A stretch of 64,000 nucleotides of DNA from Ardenticatenaceae bacterium (lineage in GTDB: Bacteria; Chloroflexota; Anaerolineae; Promineifilales; Promineifilaceae): the NCBI GenBank assembly GCA_020634565.1, contig JACKBN010000001.1, forward strand, positions 496,001 to 560,000. The letters are read 5' to 3'. The notes below the pieces were generated by a model, which did no database searches, was not told the origin of the DNA, and saw nothing but the letters and a program-made list of their open reading frames with translations. Positions 1-8,015 of the stretch are shown here, one piece after another (position 1 is the first letter of the stretch; each line of letters opens with the position of its first letter). Position numbers and translations under genes: made by a program.

Positions 1-300
1 AAACGTGCGAAATTGAACGCTATCTATATATTCAACATCAAATGCTACATACAATAATGATTGTACTTCTACACTCGACCTACGAGCTATTTCCAAAAAT
101 CTAGCAAACTCTTTTTTTGATTCGCAATCGAATCCTTCTGCAATATTTGCCATTGAAGAAACTGAAGCGCGGCGTATTTGATCTCGTAGACCAAAATCGC
201 GCCCGAATGTCCCTTCGGCACTGACTTTGTAAATATCTTTTGTTAACTGACGTGCTTCTTGCCACGCTTTTATATCTTCAAATTTTTCTATCAAAGCCAT
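1..300 (-). CDS. Four-helix-bundle protein (S23/IVS-type), 3' end outside the window
   Basis: The reverse strand is open from an ATG at 300 to the window edge (100 codons). It begins MALIEKFEDIKAWQEARQLT and contains the family motif S-S-M-A-N-I-A-E-G-F near residue 55 and R-F-L-E-I-A-R-R-S near 75. These match the small four-helix-bundle family first noticed inside 23S rRNA intervening sequences; its biochemical role is unknown. An AGGAGGG ribosome site lies 5-6 bases before the start. The gene is clearly more AT-rich than its neighbours and has no ACGGCCGT octamer, which suggests recent acquisition. No rRNA is visible nearby. The family call is firm; the function is not. Confidence 0.85.
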   Translation of the reverse strand, partial: MALIEKFEDIKAWQEARQLTKDIYKVSAEGTFGRDFGLRDQIRRASVSSMANIAEGFDCESKKEFARFLEIARRSSVEVQSLLYVAFDVEYIDSVQFRTF

Positions 301-402
301 CTTGCCCTCCTGCATTAAGCTTTGTTACACACTCCCCATTAATATTCTTTGGCACGAAATCCAAGCAAATACTTAAACACTTGAAAACTTGAACACAAAA
401 GA

Positions 403-1197
403 TTAGCCTATCCAACGCTTGCGGCGTTTGTAATGTTTCACGTCGCGGTAGCTTTTGCGTTCGCCCACCTGGGTCAAGCCCAGGTAGAACTCTTTGATGT
501 CAGCATTTTGGGCCAGTTGGGTGGCTTCACCGTCGAGGACGATACGGCCGTTCTCCATCACATACGCATATTCGGCCGTACGCAGCGCCACATTGGCATT
601 TTGCTCCACCACTAAAATAGAAACGCCCGCCTCTTTATTGATACGATGAATAATTTCAAAAATATTTTGCACCAGCAATGGGGCCAACCCCAATGAGGGC
701 TCATCCAGCAGCATTAGGCGCGGCTTGGCCATGAGGGCGCGACCAATCGCCACCATCTGCTGCTCGCCACCAGAAAGATAACCGGCCGTACGGTGGCGCA
801 ATGGTTTCAGTGCAGGGAAATAATCATACACCTGATCTAACAGGCGCTTGGTATCTGCCTGGCTGGGATTCACTAACGCCCCTACCCGCAAATTTTCTTC
901 TGCGGTGAGATGTTGAAAGAGCCGTCGCCCCTCCAGCACCTGCACAATGCCCCGTCGGGTCACTTCCTCAGCGGGCAGCTTATCGAGCCGTTCGCCATCA
1001 AACTCAATGCTGCCCCGCGTCACCGCGCCATCTTCCCGCAGCAGCAGGCCAGAGATGGCTTTAAGCGTGGTGGTTTTACCCGCCCCATTGGCTCCCAGCA
1101 GCGACACAATCTGCCCCTGCGGCACTTCCAGCGAGACGCCCCGCAGCACCAAAATAACATCACTATAAACGACTTCGATATTGTTGATTTTTAGCAT
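403..1197 (-). CDS. livF: Branched-chain amino-acid-type ABC transporter ATP-binding protein LivF
   Basis: This is the second ATPase of a high-affinity branched-chain amino acid (Liv/HAAT) importer; it powers uptake through LivHM at the cytoplasmic face. Walker A GANGAGKT is at residues 35-42, followed by the Q-loop region, signature LSGGEQQM near 142 and Walker B LMLLDEPSLGL near 160. The length of 264 residues is somewhat above the usual 235, because of a basic tail ending KHYKRRKRWIG. It is the last gene of the operon. The preceding gap holds a CACAGAG palindrome, and no clear Shine-Dalgarno precedes the ATG. Substrate specificity cannot be read from sequence; amides, urea or aromatic acids are also possible for this family. 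Confidence 0.93.
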   Translation of the reverse strand: MLKINNIEVVYSDVILVLRGVSLEVPQGQIVSLLGANGAGKTTTLKAISGLLLREDGAVTRGSIEFDGERLDKLPAEEVTRRGIVQVLEGRRLFQHLTAEENLRVGALVNPSQADTKRLLDQVYDYFPALKPLRHRTAGYLSGGEQQMVAIGRALMAKPRLMLLDEPSLGLAPLLVQNIFEIIHRINKEAGVSILVVEQNANVALRTAEYAYVMENGRIVLDGEATQLAQNADIKEFYLGLTQVGERKSYRDVKHYKRRKRWIG

Positions 1198-1208
1198 AAG
1201 AATCGAAC

Positions 1209-1258
1209 GCCACAGAGAACACAGAGCGAAAAAAGAATTCCTCTGCGTTCTCTGCGGC
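1209..1258. repeat. CACAGAG-type imperfect palindrome between the binding-protein gene and livF
   Basis: The left arm at 1209-1228 and right arm at 1240-1258 are near-complementary (left GCCACAGAGAACACAGAG, right CTCTGCGTTCTCTGCGGC). Related elements lie at 14997-15060 and 53108-53172, with half copies at 4974-4992 and 38895-38914. It may fold as a transcript hairpin within the liv operon. Confidence 0.7.
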
Positions 1259-1271
1259 TAAATGAGATTAA

Positions 1272-2750
1272 TTATTCGGAGAAGTTGTCTGCCGGGCGCA
1301 GATCGGGCGTTGGTGCCCAATCTTGCAGCACAACAAATTGACCACCCTGTACCTGACGAACCTGAGACTCATGCGGCGAACGGTTATCGTTGGAGAAGTC
1401 CACACGCATAACGCCGTCGAGCACATCAATGGCACCCAACTCGATGAGAGCGGCTTGCACGTCAGCACCGGTCATGTTGTCGTAGCCAACATTGTCGATG
1501 GCCAGTTCAATGGCCTGCACAGCCAAATCCACACCGGCAAAGGTAAGCAGATAACCGACACCTCGCTCACCAGGCTGACGGTCATTGGCGGCAAATTGCT
1601 CACCAGCAAACTGCACGCCAGCATTGTCCTCGTCAGACCAGAAGAGATAGGGGAATGGGGAGATCATGCCTTCAACCAGAGCCGGATCGCTGACAAAGGC
1701 GTAGATAGCCAGGTCCATGGCCCAGTTGTTGCCACCAAAGAGGAATTGGTCACGCAAACCCAACGCGCCCAAACCATTAAGAATGGACGCGGGACCAAAG
1801 GCAAGGGAGTTGGTGTAGATCACATTAGCACCAGCGGCCTGAGCGTTGAGGATAGCGGTGGTGGTATCGGCCGTTGGGGCAGGATCGATCAGTTCATTGG
1901 CCACAATTTCAATACCCAAAGCTTCAGCGTAGGCCAGCGTCTCATCGGTGTAAGCACCCTGTCCGTAAGCGGTAGGCCAGCTGATGTAGGCAATTTTGAT
2001 GTCATCGCCTGCGCCTTCCGGCTTTACAGAATCCCAGTTGGCGCTGATGTAATCCATAAAGAGGGCAAATTGATCGGGGTAGATTGGGGCATAGCCGAAG
2101 GTGTAGCCAGATTCCGGGCCGTAGAAGGCCACAGCGCTTAAACCAGCTGCCAAGTTAGGAATCTGGTCTTCAACAAACCGGCTGGCTAACGCTTCACCAT
2201 CACCGGAGCCGTAGGTGAACATGACCAGAATGTTGTCATCTTCTGATGTGTAGCGATCATAAGCCGCCACGGCTTCATCCACGCTGGACTGGGTGTCGGT
2301 GAATTGCAGCTCGATTTGCGCGCCACGAATACCGCCATTGGCATTAACGGCCGAAACGGCATCGTTGAAGCCGTTGATCAGCGGCCCGGTAATACCGGCC
2401 AAAGGCCCAGAAAGGTCACCAAAGTGGTAGAAGGTGATGGTTTCGCCTTCCAGATTATCGGTGCGCATTCCTTCGTCCATCGCTTCTTCTTCAGGCGCAG
2501 CTTCTTCTGAGGTAGCTTCCTCGACAGCTTCAACCACTTCTGTAGCAGCGGCTTCAACCGTGGGGGCTACTTCTTCGATGGCGGCTTCTACCGTGGGGCC
2601 AATCTCGGTTGCGGCGGCTTCCAGGGTGGGCGCTACTTCGTTAACAGCGTCTTCAACAGCCTCTTGAACTTCAGCGGGGGTGCCGCAGGCAACCAGGAAA
2701 ATGGTGCCTAGCAGCAAAAACAGCAATGTGAATATGGGTCGCTTCTTCAT
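1272..2750 (-). CDS. ABC transporter substrate-binding lipoprotein, LivK/Peripla_BP_6 type
   Basis: This is the extracytoplasmic binding protein of the liv-type importer, lipid-anchored to the membrane. The start at 2750 is chosen because GGAGAG lies nine bases upstream and the protein then begins MKKRPIFTLLF with a lipobox L-V-A-C at Cys22; an upstream in-frame start would only add 14 residues before the signal. Residues 23-94 form an Ala/Glu/Val-rich tether with repeating P-T-V-E-A-A units. From about residue 95 follows the type I periplasmic fold (TITFYHFGDLSGPLAG, then GGIRGAQIELQFTDTQ), as in Leu/Ile/Val-binding proteins. The total of 492 residues is long because of the tether. It lies between livM and livF. 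Confidence 0.92.
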   Translation of the reverse strand: MKKRPIFTLLFLLLGTIFLVACGTPAEVQEAVEDAVNEVAPTLEAAATEIGPTVEAAIEEVAPTVEAAATEVVEAVEEATSEEAAPEEEAMDEGMRTDNLEGETITFYHFGDLSGPLAGITGPLINGFNDAVSAVNANGGIRGAQIELQFTDTQSSVDEAVAAYDRYTSEDDNILVMFTYGSGDGEALASRFVEDQIPNLAAGLSAVAFYGPESGYTFGYAPIYPDQFALFMDYISANWDSVKPEGAGDDIKIAYISWPTAYGQGAYTDETLAYAEALGIEIVANELIDPAPTADTTTAILNAQAAGANVIYTNSLAFGPASILNGLGALGLRDQFLFGGNNWAMDLAIYAFVSDPALVEGMISPFPYLFWSDEDNAGVQFAGEQFAANDRQPGERGVGYLLTFAGVDLAVQAIELAIDNVGYDNMTGADVQAALIELGAIDVLDGVMRVDFSNDNRSPHESQVRQVQGGQFVVLQDWAPTPDLRPADNFSE

Positions 2751-2857
2751 GTGTTTACTCTCTCCTTTTCGTGGGTAAATAAAGGTGTTCAACTTGCCAG
2801 AAACTGTTTTTTATCATTCACCTCCTCAAAAATTATTTGACACAAAGGTGTAAAAAG

Positions 2858-3982
2858 TTAACGGGCAAACGGCCGTAATCGCCAGGCAGCTTTGATTAAG
2901 CGCCAACGATACGCCAGCCCACGCGGTTCAAAAATCAAAAACAGAGTCAGCGCCAGGCCAAAGATGAACGGCCGTAAAGCCGCCCCAATACCGCCCGCAT
3001 TTTCCGGGAACAAATTGATGATGGTCGGAGTGAGGATTGTCGCCAGTTCTTCCAGCAAAGTGATCAGCGTGGTGCCAAAAATCGGCCCGACGCTGGTGCC
3101 CAACCCACCGACAATCAACATGCCCAGCATGATGACCGAATCATTCAAACCAATCGTTTCTGAATTGAGATGGCGCAAATTGTGCGCCAGCAGCGCCCCA
3201 GCCACACCGGCATACACAGAAGCGATGAAAAAAGCGCGCAGCTTGTAGCCAAACAAGTTGATGCCCAACAGCTCGGCCGCCAGATCATTGTCGCGAATGG
3301 AGATGAAGGCCCGCCCCAGGCGGCTGCGGGCAATATTATGCGCCGCGATGGTACTGATGATGAGCACCACCAGGGTGATGTGAATGAATTGGGTGGGGGT
3401 GGCAAAACGGTAGATGCAAGCGGCCGTTTCCGGATCAAACGTTGTGCCCAAATAGCAAATATTGTTGATAACCGGAATTTGAATCACCGGAACGGGCACA
3501 TTGATACCCTGCGCCCCATTCAGCACATCGGTCCAGACGTTGCGCGTAATCCAGGGAATGATGAACTGCGCACTCAGCGTGGCCATCACCAGATAGAACC
3601 CTTTGACCCGCAGCGAGGGCAAGCCAAACAGCAGCCCCACCAAGCCAGCGCCCAAACCAGCCACCGGCAAAGCCAGGAAAAAGCTCCAGCCCCACACACC
3701 GACCAGCAAGGCGGAAATGTAGCCACCTACCGTCATAAACGCCGCCTGCCCCAGCGAAATCTGGCCGGTATACCCCGTCAGAATGTTCAGGCCCTGAACC
3801 GCAATCATAAAAATGCAGATTCGGTTTACTAAAGAAACCGTAGACTCAGAAGCCACATACGGCAGCGCAAACAGCAGGAGCAGAAATAGAATCAGCACCA
3901 CATACTGCCACCGCTTGCGCAGCACGGCCATATCTTGTTCGTAAGAGCGGTCAAAATCACCCGCTGGTCGTAAAACAGCCAT
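2858..3982 (-). CDS. livM: Branched-chain amino-acid-type ABC transporter permease LivM
   Basis: An integral membrane permease of 374 residues that pairs with LivH to form the translocation path. It has a basic cytoplasmic N-terminus (residues 1-25), then about nine hydrophobic segments. The family motifs are visible: LNILTGYTGQISLGQAAF near residue 65, and the EAA-like loop SRLGRAFISIRDNDLAAELLGIN near 220. A GGAG site precedes the ATG. The gene starts 14 bases after the livH stop, so the two are cotranscribed. The C-terminus ends RWRLIKAAWRLRPFAR, basic and cytoplasmic. Confidence 0.93.
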   Translation of the reverse strand: MAVLRPAGDFDRSYEQDMAVLRKRWQYVVLILFLLLLFALPYVASESTVSLVNRICIFMIAVQGLNILTGYTGQISLGQAAFMTVGGYISALLVGVWGWSFFLALPVAGLGAGLVGLLFGLPSLRVKGFYLVMATLSAQFIIPWITRNVWTDVLNGAQGINVPVPVIQIPVINNICYLGTTFDPETAACIYRFATPTQFIHITLVVLIISTIAAHNIARSRLGRAFISIRDNDLAAELLGINLFGYKLRAFFIASVYAGVAGALLAHNLRHLNSETIGLNDSVIMLGMLIVGGLGTSVGPIFGTTLITLLEELATILTPTIINLFPENAGGIGAALRPFIFGLALTLFLIFEPRGLAYRWRLIKAAWRLRPFAR

Positions 3983-3996
3983 TTTTTCTCCAGTTG

Positions 3997-4953
3997 CTAG
4001 ATTCTTTCAATACGCTTTTGGCCAAACAGACCATCTGGCCGGAAGAGCAAGACAACAAGCAAAATCACGTAAGGTACAATCGCGGCCGAGTTCCGCACCG
4101 CCTGAGCGGCGTCCGGGCCAAATATAAAATTGCTATTCGGCAGCGCCACCAGTCCTTGCGCCAAACCAACAATCAAGCCCCCCACTACGGCACCGGGAAT
4201 TGATTCCAGCCCACCCAATAGCACCGCCGGGAAGGCCGCCAACACCACAATCGACAGGCTTAAATCCAGCCCGCTGGCTGTGGCAATGAGAATGCCGCCC
4301 ACAGCCGCAATGACGCCCGCAAATGCCCAGGAAATGCCAAAAACGCGGTTGATGCGAATGCCCACGCTTTGCGCCGTTTCATGATCTTCGGCGGTGGCGC
4401 GCATGGCCAGACCGGTGCTGGTGTATTGGAAAAAGAGCCAGAGCAGCGTGACGCAAATCATGGCCACTACAAAGGACCAGACCAGATTTTGCCGCAGGAC
4501 CAAGATCATCGGGTTGTCGTTGTAGGTGAAGGGCAGCGTAATCTGATACGGATTGGTGACATCAAAAATAACGGGGAAATTGCGCTGCACCGTGCCAAAA
4601 ACGAGGATGGTGAGCCCTTGCAAAAGCTGGGCCAGCGCCAGCGTCATCAAAATGATCGAAAGCAGCGGCTGGCCGGTAAGCGGGCGCAAGGCCAGGCGCT
4701 CGATAAGCAGCCCCAGCAAAACGGAAACCAGCATGGCGCAGATAATCGCCAGCCAGAGCGGCAGACCCAAGCCAGCATCGGGCGACCAGAACCACCAGGT
4801 GGCCATCGTGCCGATGAGCAGCATTTGCCCCTGGGCAAAGTTGAAGATTTCGGATGACTTGAAGATGAGGACGATACCCAGCGCGATGAGGGCAATCGGC
4901 CCGCCGTTAAGCAAGCCGGTAATTGCAAATTGGGGAAGTAGCTGCCAGTTCAT
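3997..4953 (-). CDS. livH: Branched-chain amino-acid-type ABC transporter permease LivH
   Basis: A polytopic permease partner of LivM. The start at 4953 (MNWQLLPQFAITGLLNGGPI) is preferred over a longer reading from 4992, because AGGA lies before it and the added residues derive from a half copy of the CACAGAG repeat. Typical family features include GPIALIALGIVLIFKSSEIFNFAQG at the N-terminus and MRATAEDHETAQSVGIRINRVF in the cytoplasmic loop that contacts the ATPases. About eight membrane segments and 318 residues are normal for LivH. The gene lies between the acyl-CoA synthetase and livM on one strand. Confidence 0.93.
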   Translation of the reverse strand: MNWQLLPQFAITGLLNGGPIALIALGIVLIFKSSEIFNFAQGQMLLIGTMATWWFWSPDAGLGLPLWLAIICAMLVSVLLGLLIERLALRPLTGQPLLSIILMTLALAQLLQGLTILVFGTVQRNFPVIFDVTNPYQITLPFTYNDNPMILVLRQNLVWSFVVAMICVTLLWLFFQYTSTGLAMRATAEDHETAQSVGIRINRVFGISWAFAGVIAAVGGILIATASGLDLSLSIVVLAAFPAVLLGGLESIPGAVVGGLIVGLAQGLVALPNSNFIFGPDAAQAVRNSAAIVPYVILLVVLLFRPDGLFGQKRIERI

Positions 4954-4973
4954 AAGCTTATCCTGCGAGTTTT

Positions 4974-4992
4974 TTTGCCACAGAGGGCACAA
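4974..4992. repeat. Half copy of the CACAGAG-type repeat
   Basis: A TTTGCCACAGAGGGCACA stretch matches the left arm of the elements at 14997-15060 and 53108-53172 but has no right arm. It lies just upstream of livH. Confidence 0.55.
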
Positions 4993-4996
4993 ATTT

Positions 4997-6910
4997 TTAG
5001 TAGAGGGAGGCGACTTTTACGGCCGTTTCCACCACGCTCGTACTGCCATCCTGATACTGCACCGTGGCCCGCACCTCGACGCGATCCGTGCCGTTGTACA
5101 GACCAGTGATAATGTCATCGTACTTGGTGTAGAGTACGTTGCGCTTGAGCTTGCGTGAGCGGGTCATCTCTTCTTCGTCGGCGTCAAACTCTTTGTGCAT
5201 GAGGACGAAGCGGCGCACACGGCCGTTTGGCGGCAAACTCTCATTCACTTCCGCCACGGCTTGCTGGATGAGGTCGTACACTTCCTGCTTCTGCGACAGG
5301 TCGATGAACGTCGTGTAGCCCAGCCCGCGCCGTTCGGCCCAGTTGCCCACATTGTTAAAGTCCATCACGATGAGCGCCGTCACAAAATCGCGCTCCGTGC
5401 CCACAGCCATCACATCCCGAATGTAGGGGCTGAACTTCAACCGCCCCTCGATGAACTGTGGCGAGAACTTTTCGCCATTGGCCAGCGTCAGCATCTCCTT
5501 CACGCGGTCCAGGTAAATGATGTGGCCATCGTCATCGATGTAGCCTGCGTCGCCGGTACGGAACCATTTACGGCCGTTTTCATCCACCCAAAGCGAATCT
5601 TCCGTGGCCTCGGGATTTTTGTAGTAGCCCTGGAACAGAATCGGCCCCGTGAGCAAAATCTCGCCATTTTCGCCAATTCTGGCTTCCGATTCCGGGATCG
5701 GTTTGCCGACGCTGGCAAACTTGATATCGCCATCTCGGTGCAGCGTGGCCCCACCAGTTAGCTCCGTGGAGCCATAAACCTGCTTCAAATTAATGCCGAG
5801 CGCATGAAAAAAGCGCATCGCGTCCGGGCTAAGCGCCGAACCGGCGGTGTAGGCCGCCCGAATGCGGGACAGCCCCAGCTTATCGCGCAGCGGACCAAAT
5901 ACCGTCTTATTGCCTACCCAATACGCCAGATTGAGACCCGGCCCGACGGTTTCGTCGCGCAGCCGCTTATCGGCGACCTGGTAGCCAACGGGCAAAAACG
6001 TTTCGTACAGTTTGCGGTTGAACCAGGTGGTTTCGTTAATGCTTACCTGCACCATACCCACGATGTTTTCCCACAAGCGTGAGTTATACAGCAGCCCTTC
6101 CGGCGCAATTTCGCGAATATTTTCCCGCACGGTTTCCGGCTCTTCGGGGAAGTTCATGACGATGCCCGAAAATACGTGGGGAGCAATGCCCAGCGCATGT
6201 TCGCCAATCCAGCCCAGCGGCAAGATGGAAACATGGTTATCGGTATCAAAGCGAGGGTCAATTTCGTTGAAGAGCCGCGTACTGTTGATGAGGTTATTGT
6301 GGCTGAGCATGGCCCCTTTGGGCAAGCCGGTCGTGCCAGATGTGTAGCAGAGAACGGCCGTATCCTCACCCTGTCCCAGCGAAACTTCCGTCTCAAACCG
6401 ATCCGGCTCTTTTTCGGCAATCTGGCGGCCTAAATCCAGCACCTCTTCATAAGAAATCAGCCACGGTTCATCGTAGCTCCACAATCCCTTGTCTTCCCAA
6501 TAAATGACCTTCTTGATGTGGGGCACCTCGTCGCGGATTTCCAACATCTTGTCACACTGCTCCTGGTCTTTGGCCATGGCAAAAGTGGAATCGCTGTGCG
6601 AGGCAATGTAGGCCAGCTCTTTAGGGATGGCATCGGTATACACGCCAACCTGCGTGGCACCCACCGCCAGCAAGCCCAGGTATCCCCACAAATATTGCCG
6701 GTCATTGTCGCCAATGGTGCACACCTTATCGCCACGCTGTACGCCCAGCGCCAGCAGCCCCAAAGCAAACAGCTTCACGTTTTCATACGAATCTTGCCAG
6801 GTAAACTCACGCCAGATGCCAAACTCTTTCTGGCGCAGCGCTACCTTGTTGGCACCATGTATCTGTACCTGCTTCAAAAAATATTGGGGAAGTGTTTGCG
6901 GGTTGTTCAT
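4997..6910 (-). CDS. AMP-dependent acyl-CoA synthetase/ligase (long-chain type)
   Basis: An adenylate-forming enzyme predicted to activate a carboxylic acid with ATP and join it to CoA. The P-loop-like motif LCYTSGTTGLPKGAMLSH is near residue 188, the core motif QVYGSTELTGG near 377, and the FRTGDAGYIDDDGH and DRVKEMLTLANGEKFSP motifs follow at 445-475, as in long-chain acyl-CoA synthetases. The length of 637 residues fits. It is embedded between livG and livH, an arrangement seen in several phyla, which suggests the importer may bring in an organic acid. The last 60 residues (ITGLYNGTDRVEVRATVQYQDG) extend past the usual end. No strong Shine-Dalgarno precedes the ATG. Chain-length specificity cannot be told. 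Confidence 0.9.
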   Translation of the reverse strand: MNNPQTLPQYFLKQVQIHGANKVALRQKEFGIWREFTWQDSYENVKLFALGLLALGVQRGDKVCTIGDNDRQYLWGYLGLLAVGATQVGVYTDAIPKELAYIASHSDSTFAMAKDQEQCDKMLEIRDEVPHIKKVIYWEDKGLWSYDEPWLISYEEVLDLGRQIAEKEPDRFETEVSLGQGEDTAVLCYTSGTTGLPKGAMLSHNNLINSTRLFNEIDPRFDTDNHVSILPLGWIGEHALGIAPHVFSGIVMNFPEEPETVRENIREIAPEGLLYNSRLWENIVGMVQVSINETTWFNRKLYETFLPVGYQVADKRLRDETVGPGLNLAYWVGNKTVFGPLRDKLGLSRIRAAYTAGSALSPDAMRFFHALGINLKQVYGSTELTGGATLHRDGDIKFASVGKPIPESEARIGENGEILLTGPILFQGYYKNPEATEDSLWVDENGRKWFRTGDAGYIDDDGHIIYLDRVKEMLTLANGEKFSPQFIEGRLKFSPYIRDVMAVGTERDFVTALIVMDFNNVGNWAERRGLGYTTFIDLSQKQEVYDLIQQAVAEVNESLPPNGRVRRFVLMHKEFDADEEEMTRSRKLKRNVLYTKYDDIITGLYNGTDRVEVRATVQYQDGSTSVVETAVKVASLY

Positions 6911-6925
6911 GGGTTCTATGGGTCA

Positions 6926-6986
6926 AACCTGTCGGGTTTGCGCAACCCGAAGCTCTGAGAATCTAATTTTTAAAAACCAGACAGGA
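6926..6986. repeat. CCTGTC/GACAGG imperfect palindrome between livG and the acyl-CoA synthetase
   Basis: An inner perfect stem TCGGGTT/AACCCGA and outer pieces ACCTGTC and GACAGG flank an AT-rich stretch. A related element with the words CCTGTCAGGTT and AACCTGACAGG lies inside a coding region at about 18226-18285. Confidence 0.5.
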
Positions 6987-6989
6987 CCG

Positions 6990-7763
6990 TTAAGCCTTGC
7001 CTAAATACGCATCAATGACTCTGGCATCCTGCTTGATGTCGTCGGGCACGCCATCAGCGATTTTGACGCCAAAATCCAGCACCACGACCCGGTCAGAAAT
7101 ATCCATCACCAGGCCCATGTCGTGCTCAATCAGCACAATGGTCACGCCACGCCGCTCGTGAATGTCCAGAATGAAGCGGGCCATATCTTCTTTTTCTTCC
7201 ACGTTCATGCCCGCCATCGGCTCATCCAGCAGCAGCAGCTTTGGCTCCATCGCCAGCGCGCGGCCTAATTCCACACGCTTGCGCAAGCCATAAGAAAGCG
7301 CCCCCACCGTTGCTTTACGGATGTGGGCAATCTCTAAAAAGTCGATGATTTCTTCGACAACTTCACGGTGCTCTACTTCTTCGCGCTGGGCAGATCCCCA
7401 ATACAACATGCTGGCCAGGCTGTTCTGCTTCATGTGGATATGGCGCGCCGCCATCAGGTTATCCAGCGTGCTTAGGCCAGTGTACAGGGCAATATTCTGA
7501 AAAGTTCGGGCAATGCCCAGGGAAGCGATTTTGTGGGTGGGGGTTTTGGTGAGGTCAGCATCTTTGAAAAGGATTTGCCCTTTCTGCGGACGATAGAAGC
7601 CGCTGATGCAATTGAGCATGGAAGTTTTGCCCGCGCCATTCGGGCCGATGATTGCCCGAATTTCACCTTGTCTTACACCAAAGCTCACATCCGAAAGGGC
7701 GGCATTCCCTCCAAAACTTAAAAATACATTTTTAACATCAAGCAGGACCACATTGGAACTCAT
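6990..7763 (-). CDS. livG: Branched-chain amino-acid-type ABC transporter ATP-binding protein LivG
   Basis: First ATPase of the liv-type importer and first gene of the operon. The start at 7763 (MSSNVVLLDVKNVFLSFGG) has AGAGG four bases upstream; a TTG 12 codons earlier is the alternative. Walker A GPNGAGKT, signature LSYGLRKRVELGRAL and Walker B LLLLDEPMAGMN are present. LSYG instead of LSGG at the signature is usual for LivG, as is the C-terminal segment VLDFGVKIADG followed by D-A-Y-L-G. The product has 257 residues. It is expected to form a heterodimer with LivF on the LivHM membrane subunits. Confidence 0.93.
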   Translation of the reverse strand: MSSNVVLLDVKNVFLSFGGNAALSDVSFGVRQGEIRAIIGPNGAGKTSMLNCISGFYRPQKGQILFKDADLTKTPTHKIASLGIARTFQNIALYTGLSTLDNLMAARHIHMKQNSLASMLYWGSAQREEVEHREVVEEIIDFLEIAHIRKATVGALSYGLRKRVELGRALAMEPKLLLLDEPMAGMNVEEKEDMARFILDIHERRGVTIVLIEHDMGLVMDISDRVVVLDFGVKIADGVPDDIKQDARVIDAYLGKA

Positions 7764-7950
7764 GCAACCTCTAGATTGTGTGTTGAGCGGCAAGGACAAT
7801 GCCTAGGGATGGGTGACGGCTAGCAATTTTTTCGGTTTTGTACTATTTGCACAAAGGGTGTTCTTCTCTTCTGCACAAAAGTTACCATAAGCCGGTCATG
7901 CTGGCAAGAATTTAGTTGCTCTTACACCATAAAATTTTCACAACAAAAAA

Positions 7951-7976
7951 TAGAGCGAGACGGCCGTCTCGCTCTA
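7951..7976 (-). terminator. Perfect hairpin with ACGGCCGT at its centre, followed by T-run
   Basis: A 26-base perfect palindrome (left arm TAGAGCGAGACGG) is followed on the minus strand by TTTTTT, 39 bases after the end of the flavoprotein gene. It reads as a rho-independent terminator for that gene. Its centre is exactly the octamer that is repeated throughout the window. Confidence 0.75.
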
Positions 7977-8015
7977 AAGGGGCTAAATTTGTCATTGCTG
8001 GGTGAAAATTTGTCG

